Shown: positions 10,319 through 18,704 of the stretch, one piece after another | Position numbering within the stretch: position 1 is the stretch's first letter | Layout: every line of letters starts with the position of its first letter | From: Welwitschia mirabilis | Taxonomy: Eukaryota > Gnetophyta > Gnetopsida > Welwitschiales | DNA length: 28,526 bases | Direction: 5' to 3' | NCBI GenBank assembly: GCA_051453625.1 | Contig: JBOZIK010000001.1 | Coordinates: 177,558,838-177,587,363 of the forward strand | Notes under the pieces: model-generated | The model's input: the letters and a program-made list of their open reading frames with translations, nothing else | Told to the model about the DNA's origin: nothing | The model's database searches: none | Made by a program: the position numbers and the translations under genes

Positions 10319-10482
10319 TGTTAGATTATGTTTTGCCAATTGGTATTAAACTAATGTTTTCTGTATAGCAAATTTTATATATTTTGGGTAAAAGATATTA
10401 AATTACTTGCAGGTTGAATGATGGAACTAAAATCGTCAACTTCTGAGCACTAGAAACCTATCAGTTTATTTACCCTTATAAT

Positions 10483-11010
10483 GGGGTCAACTGGATTTTC
10501 AAGGGGTCGACCGCACCTGAAGCAGATAGAAAAATGAACTACATCTAGAGGGGTCAACCAGATTTTTATGAGATCGGCCGGACTTGTAACCTCAAATACT
10601 AGTATCCCTAAATCAAATGGAAAGGGGTCAACTGGACCTTTATGAGATTGACAGGATTTGATGACCTGAGAAATAGTATTCCTAGACTAAATGACAAGGT
10701 CTTGACTGAACCTATGATAAGGTCAACCAAACTTGAGCACTATGTATCTAGTATGTCTGAATCAATCATCATGGGGTCAACTAGACACTTGAAGGGGTCG
10801 ACCGAGCTCAATGCAGAAAATTGGAAAGAAATTTTATTAGAGAAGCGTGTGACTAGATGTATAGTGGGTAACCAGATTGGGGTCAACTAGACCTATATGG
10901 GGTCAACCGGATAGGGAGCCACAAGAAATTGGGATGACCATCACTCAGGCAATCTGTGTAACTCATGACATCACATGGTGTCAACCAGATTTATGTGGAG
11001 TCAATTGGAT
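10483..11010 (+). promoter_or_regulatory. Cluster of paired GGTCGACC-type motifs in U3
   Basis: About 15 copies of a 14-base motif with consensus GGGGTCRACYRGAY lie in this stretch. They mostly come in pairs separated by about 6 to 10 bases, with roughly 50 to 100 bases between pairs. Best-preserved members contain GGGGTCGACCG (about 10503 and 10793) or GGCCGGAC (about 10576). The core GGTCGACC is a perfect palindrome containing two CpG-adjacent sites, and most variants differ by C-to-T or G-to-A. The cluster ends about 125 bases upstream of the TATA box, a position suited to an enhancer. Sireviruses are known to carry repeated palindromic motifs in this part of the LTR; the function here is inferred. 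Confidence 0.7.
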
Positions 11011-11135
11011 AAAGTGGAAATGAAAATTTTTTAAACGTTATGTTCCTATTATGTAGCTATTAAATAGTTGTTTTCTAGTCATTTATAGTCGTTGTAAGCA
11101 TATTCCAAATGTAATAAACCCTAAAAGCCTTCCAT

Positions 11136-11144
11136 TATAAATAA
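11136..11144 (+). promoter_or_regulatory. LTR TATA box
   Basis: TATAAATAA lies in the LTR after the motif cluster. The same position in the 3' LTR reads TATAAATAG (18696-18704). Conservation in both LTRs and the position between U3 motifs and the primer site support a core promoter. Confidence 0.6.
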
Positions 11145-11857
11145 TTAATACATAGATGACCAAAGAATCTTTTGGAACTATTTTCATTTGGAAAAATCTG
11201 TTGGATCTAAAAGATCAAGCATTGTATTTAGGTGATTTTCACTTTTTTATCTTGACATCCACATTTCGGATTGAAGGAGATTTACTATTGGCACCCTCTC
11301 TACATTCAAGATTAGATCAAGAGCTTCGATTATTTTTACTTCTATAGGAGGAGAGCTCCATCAAATTATTGTTTCAAGAACGAGTGACATCCATGCTTTA
11401 AAGGCATCTTTTCATTACTACCTTACTTTGTGAAAGATTGAGGCTAAGCCTTGAAAAGTCTGTTCTAAAGGTGGAGACTAAGCCTTGAAAAGTCCTTCTA
11501 GAGATTGAAACTAAGCCTTAAAAAGTCTTTTTGTAAAGGTTATAGGAGAACCTAAAATACCTGATGGAGTAACAAAGATCTAAGATCTAGCTTATGGATA
11601 AGCTGATTGTCGAGAGTGGAGTAGGGGCTTTCCTGAACCACTATAAATCTAGCTTGTATCAAATTAGTATTTTTATGCTTTCAGTTTTTGTTTCTTTACT
11701 TTCATTATTTTATCTCACTATGTACTTTCTAGATTAGTTCATTTTTGTATGCAAGTATTTCTTTTAATTTGAATTTATTTAGAATATTACATTGCATTTT
11801 TAAATAACTTATTCATTCCCCTCCCCTCCCTCTAAAAGGGTTCTCGATCCTATCATT

Positions 11858-11869
11858 TAGTATCAGAGC
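11858..11869 (+). other. Primer-binding site, tRNA-iMet type
   Basis: TAGTATCAGAGC starts three bases after the 5' LTR. The usual plant copia site is TGGTATCAGAGC, complementary to the 3' end of initiator tRNA-Met. One G-to-A change separates them. Confidence 0.9.
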
Positions 11870-12787
11870 TAAGGTAAGTCTTCTTTAGATTTTAACTAAT
11901 CTTTACTTTAGAACCCTAAAATGAGTAATCCATCTGATGGTTTTTCACTGATCATTCACCTATATTTGATGGGTGAAACCATGCTTACTGGAAAGCTAGG
12001 ATGAGAATATTTCTTAAATCCTTAGATGCTGACATAGAGGAAGTCATCTACAAAGGGTAAAATATGCCTATGTTAACCCAAACTAATGTAAATGGCAATA
12101 CTATCCTAGTTCCCAAAGCCTAAGACCAATGGATCACCGCTGATAAGTCAAAATCCATCATAGGCACCCATGCTCTTAATGCCATATTTTGTGTAGTATG
12201 TACAAATGAATTCAAATGCATAGTAAACTGTAACCATGCTAAGAAAGCTTGGGATATTTTTGAAGTAGCTCATAAAGGAACATTAACTGTAAAACAAGCA
12301 AAACTCTAGATGTTATTTCAAAATTTGAAGATATCCATATGGATGAAGAAGAAGCATTACAAGAATTTTTTACTAGACTTACTAATACTGTGAACTCAAT
12401 GGTAAGCCTTGGAGAATGCATGGAAGAAAGAAAAGTGGTTAGAAAAGTCTTAAGATCCCTACCTAAAAGATTTAAACCAAAGATCCCCACCATCAAAGAG
12501 AGCAAGAACATTAATGTAATGGCACTGAAGGAACTTCAAGGTAATTTGCAAACCTATGAGCTTAATTTTATTAAGGATAAAAAGAAATGTATTACTTTAA
12601 AATGTGTGCAGGAAGACTATAGGTCTAACAGATCAGATGAGGAATTTAATAATGATGAAATGGCTCTTCTAGCTAGAAGGTTCAAAAAATTTCTTCATAA
12701 AAAGGAAAAGGAAGGAGAATTAAGTAGAATGCAAAGAGGAGTCATCCAAAACATAGAAAAGAGCAAGAAAAAGGTAAAGATATTTAA

Positions 12788-12829
12788 TGCTATTCATGCA
12801 AAGGATTTGGTCATATGAAAAATAAGTGC
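12788..12829 (+). other. CCHC zinc knuckle, intact residues but out of frame
   Basis: The frame starting at 12788 reads CYSCKGFGHMKNKC, a perfect C-x2-C-x4-H-x4-C knuckle that binds nucleic acid in gag. It is in a different frame from the preceding UBN2 frame (12339-12818). The codon just before it is TAA (12785-12787) where relatives have Gln-like 'IQC'. A small indel at about 12780-12787 therefore uncoupled the knuckle from gag. Confidence 0.85.
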
Positions 12830-12975
12830 CCCAATACAAGCAGAGAAAACAGGAAATCAAAAAATCCCTCTTTCATTGCCACATGGGATAATGAAGAAGA
12901 TGATGATGATGAAAGCTACTCAGATCAAGAATTAGATAGAGATAGAAGGTTGTTCTTCATGGCTTTTATGCCATC

Positions 12976-13532
12976 NNNNNNNNNNNNNNNNNNNNNNNNN
13001 NNNNNNNNNNNNNNNNNNNNNNNNNNNNNNNNNNNNNNNNNNNNNNNNNNNNNNNNNNNNNNNNNNNNNNNNNNNNNNNNNNNNNNNNNNNNNNNNNNNN
13101 NNNNNNNNNNNNNNNNNNNNNNNNNNNNNNNNNNNNNNNNNNNNNNNNNNNNNNNNNNNNNNNNNNNNNNNNNNNNNNNNNNNNNNNNNNNNNNNNNNNN
13201 NNNNNNNNNNNNNNNNNNNNNNNNNNNNNNNNNNNNNNNNNNNNNNNNNNNNNNNNNNNNNNNNNNNNNNNNNNNNNNNNNNNNNNNNNNNNNNNNNNNN
13301 NNNNNNNNNNNNNNNNNNNNNNNNNNNNNNNNNNNNNNNNNNNNNNNNNNNNNNNNNNNNNNNNNNNNNNNNNNNNNNNNNNNNNNNNNNNNNNNNNNNN
13401 NNNNNNNNNNNNNNNNNNNNNNNNNNNNNNNNNNNNNNNNNNNNNNNNNNNNNNNNNNNNNNNNNNNNNNNNNNNNNNNNNNNNNNNNNNNNNNNNNNNN
13501 NNNNNNNNNNNNNNNNNNNNNNNNNNNNNNNN
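12976..13532. other. Assembly gap (557 N) inside gag
   Basis: This is unsequenced. By comparison with family gag it should hold the region between the acidic segment and the coiled coil. A long open frame computed across it is meaningless. Confidence 0.99.
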
Positions 13533-13548
13533 AGATACATGTCAGGAG

Positions 13549-13761
13549 TTGTATAAGGAATGTGAAAAACTAGCTAAGAGGATAAATGATTTAAATAAAA
13601 TAGTGAAGACTATCACCAGAGAAAAGGAGGAATTGGAAGAGAAATACAATGTGCTAAAGTCTGATAACACCAACCTAATTTTTCAGGTAAAAGGTCTTTC
13701 TTTCTTTATAAATAAATTTTTTGGTAGCTCTTCTAAATTGGAACAGATGCTTAGAGTGTGA
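13549..13761 (+). pseudogene. Coiled-coil part of gag
   Basis: This is an open frame of 70 codons rich in Glu, Lys, Asn and Leu (CEKLAKRINDLNKIVK, REKEELEEKYNVLKS). It shows heptad-like spacing, then SSSKLEQML and a stop. Copia elements of this type have 'KLKKE..LL..' coils ending in a 'GSEKLDMIL' segment at this place, so the frame is a piece of gag rather than a separate gene. Extended coiled-coil gag is a Sirevirus trait. Confidence 0.7.
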
Positions 13762-14063
13762 AAACCTAATAGAGACAAATCAGGTATTGGTTTTAGTTCA
13801 CAAAAATCTTAAGAATAGGTAAACTGAAAGAGTAAGTGTACTTCTAATCTTTCATATAATTTTTATGATAAATTTGATCATCTAAAGCATTTTTGCAAAA
13901 TTAAACAATTAATTATTTTTTTTGAAACTGTAATTACGTTACCTTTTAGATTTATTCATAAGAACTTGTACCATCTAAATCTAATAAGACCAAGTGGACT
14001 AGAGCTAACAATTTTTAAAGTTTTCTAACACAGATAGTTATCAGAGAACCAAGTATAAATAAT

Positions 14064-14535
14064 TGATATTTAGAAAGTGGTTGCTCAAGGCATATGTTAG
14101 AAGAAAAATAAAGAGCATAAATTGAGGAGAAGTCATTTTTGAAAATAATAAAAAGGCAAAAATAGAAGGTACAGGATGTATCAACAGAGGTAAATTACCT
14201 AAACTTGATGATGTGCTTTATGTAAATGGATTGAAATATAATTTATTGAGTATTAGTCAATTATGTGATAAAGGTCACAAAGTAATCTTTAAAAAATCAA
14301 AAGGCAATCTTGTAGATGAGAAAACAAATGTTTCTATCTTTTCTGCAAATAAGTGGATAATATTTATAGAATAGATACTAAATTAATTAATCAGTTATTT
14401 CATACAAACTATGACGTTAGTTTAAATCTTGCTGAAACTGAATGTTTTTTGGAGAAATTTGATGTAACATCCCATGTCTACAACTTAATTATGAATTATG
14501 AAAATGATTTAAGAGTTTAGTTGCCATCCTTGGGA
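14064..14535 (+). pseudogene. copia protease and start of GAG-pre-integrase, copy 1
   Basis: LESGCSRHM at about 14070-14096 is the protease active-site region, with the catalytic Asp replaced by Glu. Then KLPKLDDVLYVNGLKYNLLS and ISQLCDKGHKVIF (about 14193-14290) match the 'LP.IDDVLYV.GLKHNLLSVSQLCDKGY' segment of copia pol. After a shift, SHVYNLIMNYENDLRV..LPSLG (about 14472-14535) matches 'GHAS...L.KL..ND.VRGLPSL' at the end of the pre-integrase segment. Sequence related to copia ends there, and the cassette with its own promoter begins. Stops are frequent. The processing enzyme would be dead. Confidence 0.75.
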
Positions 14536-14599
14536 TAATGTGATTGATTGATCAGGTTTTAAGGCTAGTACCTAGACCCTTTCTAGTACTATAGACCCA

Positions 14600-14723
14600 C
14601 ATCTCGATGGGTCGACTAGAATCTTGAGCGATCAACCGGACTTGATGGATCATAGTGCATAAGTACCATCAGTGAACCTAATTTATTTCTTCATTTCATC
14701 CTATTTTACATAGCATATAAAAG
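14600..14723 (+). promoter_or_regulatory. Internal promoter of cassette copy 1
   Basis: A motif pair, GGGTCGACTAGAAT (14609-14622) and GATCAACCGGAC (14630-14641), lies about 75 to 105 bases upstream of a TATA box, TATAAAAG (14716-14723). An AGAGAGAGAACCC leader and an ATG 146 bases downstream follow. The motif pair matches the U3 cluster consensus. A TATA box in the same place in copy 2 supports it. Promoter activity is inferred. Confidence 0.55.
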
Positions 14724-14861
14724 AGAGAGAACCCTAAATTGATTTCATTGTATTTTAGCCCTCTCCAGCTTTTAGATCTAGTGTATTTCCTTCAAGATCC
14801 AGAGATTTGCTTCCAGATCTAGTGTTTTTCTCTCAGTTTTTTTCGCTTGTAAAGTCTTAAA

Positions 14862-15528
14862 ATGACTAAAATTTTATTCAGAAGAAGATTAAAGGAGGCT
14901 TCCTCTAGGCATCCAACTATCTTCTACTAAGAAATGTCAGAGGAGGATATTGATAAGTTTTCTAAGAAGTTTGAGAAGAAGGTAGTGTGCCAAGAGTGAT
15001 CTGTAGCTATTTCCAAGCTCAAGTAGCTTAGGAAGGTTATCCAACTCTTGAGAGATCAAAATCTTGATCACATTTTAGATGTCTCTAGTTTTATTTATTC
15101 TTTTCTTACTAGAATGTTTTATTGTAATGCTTCTTTTGATCGTGATACTAGAATCCTTGAAATCCTCATTTTGAGGAAGTGGATGAGAGTGACAGCCAAT
15201 CTCATTTCAGAGCTAGTTGACCTTCTAAGGGGTAACTATAAAGAGTTTTGGCCTCTTCAAGACACCATAGAAGATAAGTCTACTATTACTAGGGAGATTT
15301 GTGGTAAGATGCATACTTGGAAGAATACTTTATTTACTTATTTGTTAACTTCAAAATACCGCTTTTTTCTTTTAATTTTTACCTATAACTTCTTACTCTT
15401 GGTTGGCCATCATGATGAGGCCTCTTGCTATCGAGCCTATTTGATGTATTTGGTAGGGACTAAGCATTCTATTGATGCTTATACCATAATACTAAAGAAT
15501 ATTGTTTCACAGCTAAAGTATCATAGAG
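14862..15528 (+). pseudogene. Accessory ORF copy 1, plant transposon-protein-like domain
   Basis: One frame from ATG 14862 to the gap has 222 codons with only three stops: TAA 14928, TGA 14997 and TAG 15024. Each is one C-to-T step from Gln or Arg. Copy 2 keeps CAA at the first site. The N-terminus is basic (RRR..K), then MSEEDIDKFSKKFEKK, then a segment like 'LV..FY.N...D....I...KW..VT..LISEL..L' (about 15057-15225). Past that comes an alpha-helical region with FTYNFLLLVGHHDEASCYRA (about 15377-15436). These resemble the 'putative plant transposon protein' domain found next to many plant retrotransposons, typically with 'Y..LP.SGHR.EV....A.L'. Its function is unknown. The C-terminal part is lost in the gap. 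Confidence 0.6.
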
Positions 15529-15628
15529 NNNNNNNNNNNNNNNNNNNNNNNNNNNNNNNNNNNNNNNNNNNNNNNNNNNNNNNNNNNNNNNNNNNNNNNN
15601 NNNNNNNNNNNNNNNNNNNNNNNNNNNN
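15529..15628. other. Assembly gap (100 N)
   Basis: A run of exactly 100 N, conventional for a gap of unknown length. It separates cassette copy 1 from a second protease copy, so the tandem duplication on either side depends on this join being correct. Confidence 0.99.
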
Positions 15629-15890
15629 ACAGGATGCATCAAGGGAGGTAAGTTACCTAAACTTGATGATGTACTTTATGTAAATGGATTGAAACATAAT
15701 TTATTACGAGTTAGTCAATTATGTGACAAAGGTTACAAAGTAATCTTTGAAAAATTAAAATGCAATATTGTACATAAGAAAACAAATGTTTCTATCTTTT
15801 CTACAAAACAAGTGGATAATATTTATAGAATAGATACTAAATTGATCGATCAGTTATTTCTTATAAACTATGATATTAGTCTAGGGGGTT
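15629..15890 (+). pseudogene. copia protease segment, copy 2
   Basis: This begins at the base matching about 14170 of copy 1. It carries the same KLPKLDDVLYVNGLKHNLL and VSQLCDKGYKVIFEKLKCNI segment, then VDNIYRIDTKLIDQLF, in a cleaner frame than copy 1 (open from 15689 to 15905). The active-site part is not present, being in or beyond the gap. About 100 bases of pre-integrase sequence present in copy 1 (14425-14535) are replaced here by a different short stretch leading into the cassette. Confidence 0.7.
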
Positions 15891-15914
15891 CAGTCACTGT
15901 CCCTTAGCTAATTA

Positions 15915-16119
15915 CAGTGCGGTCAATTGGATGTGGTTAGTCAATTAGCCTAAAAGCCTGGTCGTTGGGATCCCTTTCAGTACTATAAACCCATGTCTCA
16001 ATAGATTGATCGAAACCTCGAGTGATCGATTGTACCTAATGAATCACAGTGTGGAAATACTATTAGTGGACCTGATTTCTTTCTTCATTTTGCCCTATTT
16101 CACATAGCCTATAAAAAAG
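15915..16119 (+). promoter_or_regulatory. Internal promoter of cassette copy 2
   Basis: There are two motif pairs: GCGGTCAATTGGAT (15919-15932) with GTTAGTCAATTAG (15936-15948), and GATTGATCGAAAC (16004-16016) with GTGATCGATTGTAC (16022-16035). They precede a TATA box, TATAAAAAAG (16110-16119). The TATA to ATG distance is 146 bases, identical to copy 1. The leader is alignable along its length (CCCTCTCCAGCT, TTGCTTCCAG, GTGTTTTTCTCTTAG). Confidence 0.5.
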
Positions 16120-16255
16120 AGAGGATCTTAAATCGATTTCATTATGTTTTAGCCCTCTCCAGCTATCAGATCTAATGCATTTCCTTTAAAATATAGAGTT
16201 TTGCTTCCAGTTTTAGTGTTTTTCTCTTAGTCCTTTTTACTTAAAAAGTCTTGAA

Positions 16256-17293
16256 ATGGCTAAAAGTTCATCTAGGAGAAGAGTAAAGGAGGATCCCTCT
16301 AAGGATCCATCTATCTTATACCAAGGAATGTCAGAGGAGAATATTGATAAGTTTTTTGAGAAGTTTGAGAAAAAGGCAGTGTGCCAGTAGCAGTGTAACT
16401 ACTTGAGAGCTCAGGGAGCTTAGGAAAGTTATCCAAATCCTATGAGATTAGGATCTTGATCACTTTTTGGAGGTCTTTAGTTCTAGTTATCCTTTTCTTG
16501 CTAGAATGTTTTACTATAATGCTTTTTTTAATTATGATACTAGAACCCTTGAAACCCTCATTTTGGGTAACTGGATAAGAGTGACAACCAATTTTATTTC
16601 AGAGCTAACTAACCTTCTAAGGAGTGACTATGAAGAGTTTTGGTCTCTTTAGGATACCATAAAAGACAAGCTTGCTGTTACCAGGGAGATTTGTGATAAG
16701 ATGCATACTTGAAAGCACACTTTATCTACTTCTTTATTAACTCCAAAGTACCACTTTCTTCATTCAATTTTTACCTATAACTTCTTACCCTTGGCTGGCC
16801 ATCATAATGAGGTCTCCTATTATCAATCCTATCTGATGTATTTGGTAGGGACTGAGCATTCTATTGATACTTCTACTATAATACTAAAAAATATGATTTC
16901 ATAGTTAGAGTATCACAAAACTAGGGCTTTACACTCCTTTGTGCTTATCACAAGTATTTGTCACCATTTTCGTGTCATTTTTCATCTGAAATTGGAGACC
17001 CTCCAGCCTATAACACTTATTGGGTGTGCAACCTTGTCTCGCATGCATATTTTTATTCCTTTTAATAAAGCTTAAAAATCTCCTTCTCTAAAGAAAGCCT
17101 CTCTTGATGAGATCCTCTTATATTTGAGATGGATTAACTCCATACCAAACACATGAAGGAATCCCTCATCGTAGCTGATTATGATATTGCTGACACCTCA
17201 ATAGATGCCACCAGTTCAGCTCTCATAGGAGGTGATGAAGAAGAGTCAGATGAAGACTTTGTAGAAGAAGAAGAAGAAGAGGAGTCTAATTAA
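16256..17293 (+). pseudogene. Accessory ORF copy 2, plant transposon-protein-like domain
   Basis: From ATG 16256 the frame reads MAKSSSRRRVKEDPSKDPSI then YQGMSEENIDKFFEKFEKKA, before a TAG at about 16388 and a shift. The central part continues in another frame (MFYYNAFFNYDTRTLETLIL; about 16467-16652). Past further stops come FTYNFLPLAGHHNEVSYYQS (about 16769-16828) and a helical region ending near 17070. The end is an acidic tail, DEEESDEDFVEEEEEEESN, with stop TAA 17291-17293 in the same frame as the ATG (346 codons), so the indels balance overall. The domain resembles the plant transposon-protein domain often found in plant retroelements; the molecular role is not known. The first polypurine tract follows about 50 bases after the stop. 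Confidence 0.6.
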
Positions 17294-17877
17294 TTTTATT
17301 TCCAAATTATGTTTTGTGTTCTCTTCTTTGTTATTGATGTTAAAAGGGGGAGAATTAGTTATGTGTTGTTTTTATAATTTCAGTTGTATGCTCTTGATGA
17401 GCACTTCTAGTTTGTAATGCTTGCACTTTTCCTTTGTAATGTTTGCTTATATCTAATGAAATGCACTTTTCTATTTTAGTAAAAAATTTTGTTTTATATG
17501 GAATCCTAAATCTATTTATACTTTTCAAAATTATAAATGCTAAATATGTTTTTCTTTTGGTATCCTAAGTGCCTATCTTGAACAATTAAAATCTTCTAAC
17601 ATTGGAAATAAGTTTCAAATTGTGACATCTAATTCAATGTTAAATATGTGTTACATGATCATATTTTGCTTATCATAAAGTTGTGCCTTTTTAAACTCTC
17701 AAATGTGCATATTAATTTGTCTCATTTAGAGCATAAAATTTGTTTATTCAAAATGCTTTTACTTATTTAAAATGAAATATTATTTTGAAAATAGACATTT
17801 TGTAAGGGGGAGCTTTTCTAAGAGTTCTAAATTTTCATAACTAACTATTGTTTACCATCAATGTCAAAGGGGGAGAT
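17294..17877 (+). other. 3' untranslated region with three polypurine tracts
   Basis: Purine tracts lie at 17342-17354 (AAAAGGGGGAGAA), 17804-17812 (AAGGGGGAG) and 17866-17876 (AAAGGGGGAGA). The last lies directly before the 3' LTR and is the expected plus-strand primer. Multiple tracts upstream of the 3' LTR are a reported Sirevirus feature. The stretch between them is T-rich and holds no reading frame I can support. Confidence 0.8.
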
Positions 17878-18040
17878 TGTTAAATTATGTTTTGCTAATT
17901 GATAACAAATTAATGTTTTCTATAGAGCAAATTTTATGTATATTATACAGAAGATGTTAAATTACTTGTAGGTCAAAAGATGGACTAAAATTATCAACTT
18001 CTGAGTGCTAGAAACCTATCAGTTTGTTTGCCCTTAAGAT

Positions 18041-18572
18041 GGAGTCGACTAGATTTTCAAGGAGTGGACCACACCTAAAGTAGATAGAAAAACGAACTAT
18101 ATCCAGAGGGGTCGATCGGATTTTTATGGGGTCGACCAGATTTATAACCTCAAAAACCAGTGTGCTAAACCAAATAGAAAGGGGTCTACCAGATCTTTGT
18201 AGGATCAAATGGATTTGAGGACTTGAGAAACAGTACTCCTGGATTGAATGAAAAGGGGTCAACTAGACCTATGATGAAGTCAACCGAACCTAAGCACTGT
18301 ATAACTAGTACATATAAACTAATCATTATGGATCAACAGGACATCTAAAGGGGTTAACCAGACTCAATGCAGGAAATTGGAAAGAAATTTTATTAGAGAA
18401 GTGAACGACTAGATGAATAGGGGGTGATCGGACTAAGGTAGGCCAGACCCATATGGGGTTAACTAGACAAGGAATCGTAAGAAGTTGGGGTAATCAAATT
18501 TCTCACTTGGATGACCTGTGTAACTCATGATACTACATAGGGTCGACTGGATTTATGTGGGGTCGACCGGAT
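18041..18572 (+). promoter_or_regulatory. Paired GGTCGACC-type motif cluster in the 3' LTR
   Basis: This is the counterpart of 10483-11010. Better-kept members include GGGGTCGATCGGAT (about 18108), GGGGTCGACCAGAT (about 18129) and GGGTCGACTGGAT followed by GGGGTCGACCGGAT (18559-18572). Different members are mutated in the two LTRs, so the cluster predates the insertion. Confidence 0.7.
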
Positions 18573-18695
18573 GAAGCAAAAAATTTTTTTTCTAAATGTT
18601 ATGTATTCATTATGTAGCCATTACGTAGCCTTTTCTAGCCATTTATAGTTATTGGAAGTGTATTTCAAATGTAATAAACTTTAAAAGCCTTTCAT

Positions 18696-18704
18696 TATAA
18701 ATAG
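18696..18704 (+). promoter_or_regulatory. TATA box of the 3' LTR
   Basis: TATAAATAG lies at the position matching 11136 in the 5' LTR, in a shared context (ATTATAAATA). Confidence 0.55.

Larger units (their letters stand above)
10319..11855 (+). repeat. 5' LTR, Sirevirus-like (1537 bp)
   Basis: It starts TGTTAGATTATGTTTTGCC, corresponding to the start after the terminal PPT at 17878, and ends TTCTCGATCCTATCA directly before the primer-binding site. U3 holds the GGTCGACC-type motif cluster (10483-11010) and a TATA box at 11136. Downstream there is a locally repeated 'gattgaggctaagccttgaaaagtc' unit (about 11436-11530, three imperfect copies). By eye about four bases in five agree with the 3' LTR. 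Confidence 0.9.
11921..13910 (+). pseudogene. copia gag remnant (UBN2, zinc knuckles, coiled coil)
   Basis: The ATG at 11921 follows the primer site. A frame from about 11986 reads AYWKARMRIFLKSLDADIEE and HALNAIFC....AKKAWDIFEVAHKG. After a shift near 12310 the frame beginning with ATG 12339 continues FFTRLTNTVNSMVSLGE...RKVLRSLPKRFKPK...ELQGNLQTYEL. This is the UBN2 (gag-polypeptide) domain of copia elements. A CCHC knuckle follows at 12788-12829, then an acidic stretch rich in Glu and Asp. After the gap comes a coiled coil (13549-13740), then a second knuckle at 13855-13896 whose two first Cys are Tyr. In-frame stops lie at 12058, 12121 and 12307, and frameshifts near 11985, 12315 and 12785. 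Gag would form the particle shell and bind RNA; this copy cannot be translated whole. Confidence 0.85.

Noticed and set aside
10642-10890. 82-codon frame in the 5' LTR, and a reverse frame at 18008-18262 in the 3' LTR
   Set aside because: Both are made from the GGTCGACC motif cluster; the frame in one LTR is not kept in the other.
10483-11010. CRISPR-like array of short repeats
   Set aside because: Repeats are imperfect, paired, unevenly spaced and inside an LTR of a plant retrotransposon; there are no spacers of constant length and no cas genes.
11156-11347. 63-codon frame repeated in the 3' LTR at 18716-18907
   Set aside because: It lies just after the LTR TATA box and recurs because the LTRs are homologous. 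It has no domain and the substitutions show no coding bias that I can see, so it is LTR leader sequence.
11858-11869. Possible tRNA gene at the primer site
   Set aside because: Only the short complement of a tRNA 3' end is present; no cloverleaf can be formed.
12239-12511. Reverse-strand frame of 90 codons
   Set aside because: It is a shadow antisense to the UBN2 part of gag, which explains the forward strand.
12932-13540. Reverse-strand open frame of 202 codons and the forward continuation through the gap
   Set aside because: They are nearly all N; only the forward part before 12976 (knuckle and acidic stretch) is real gag sequence.
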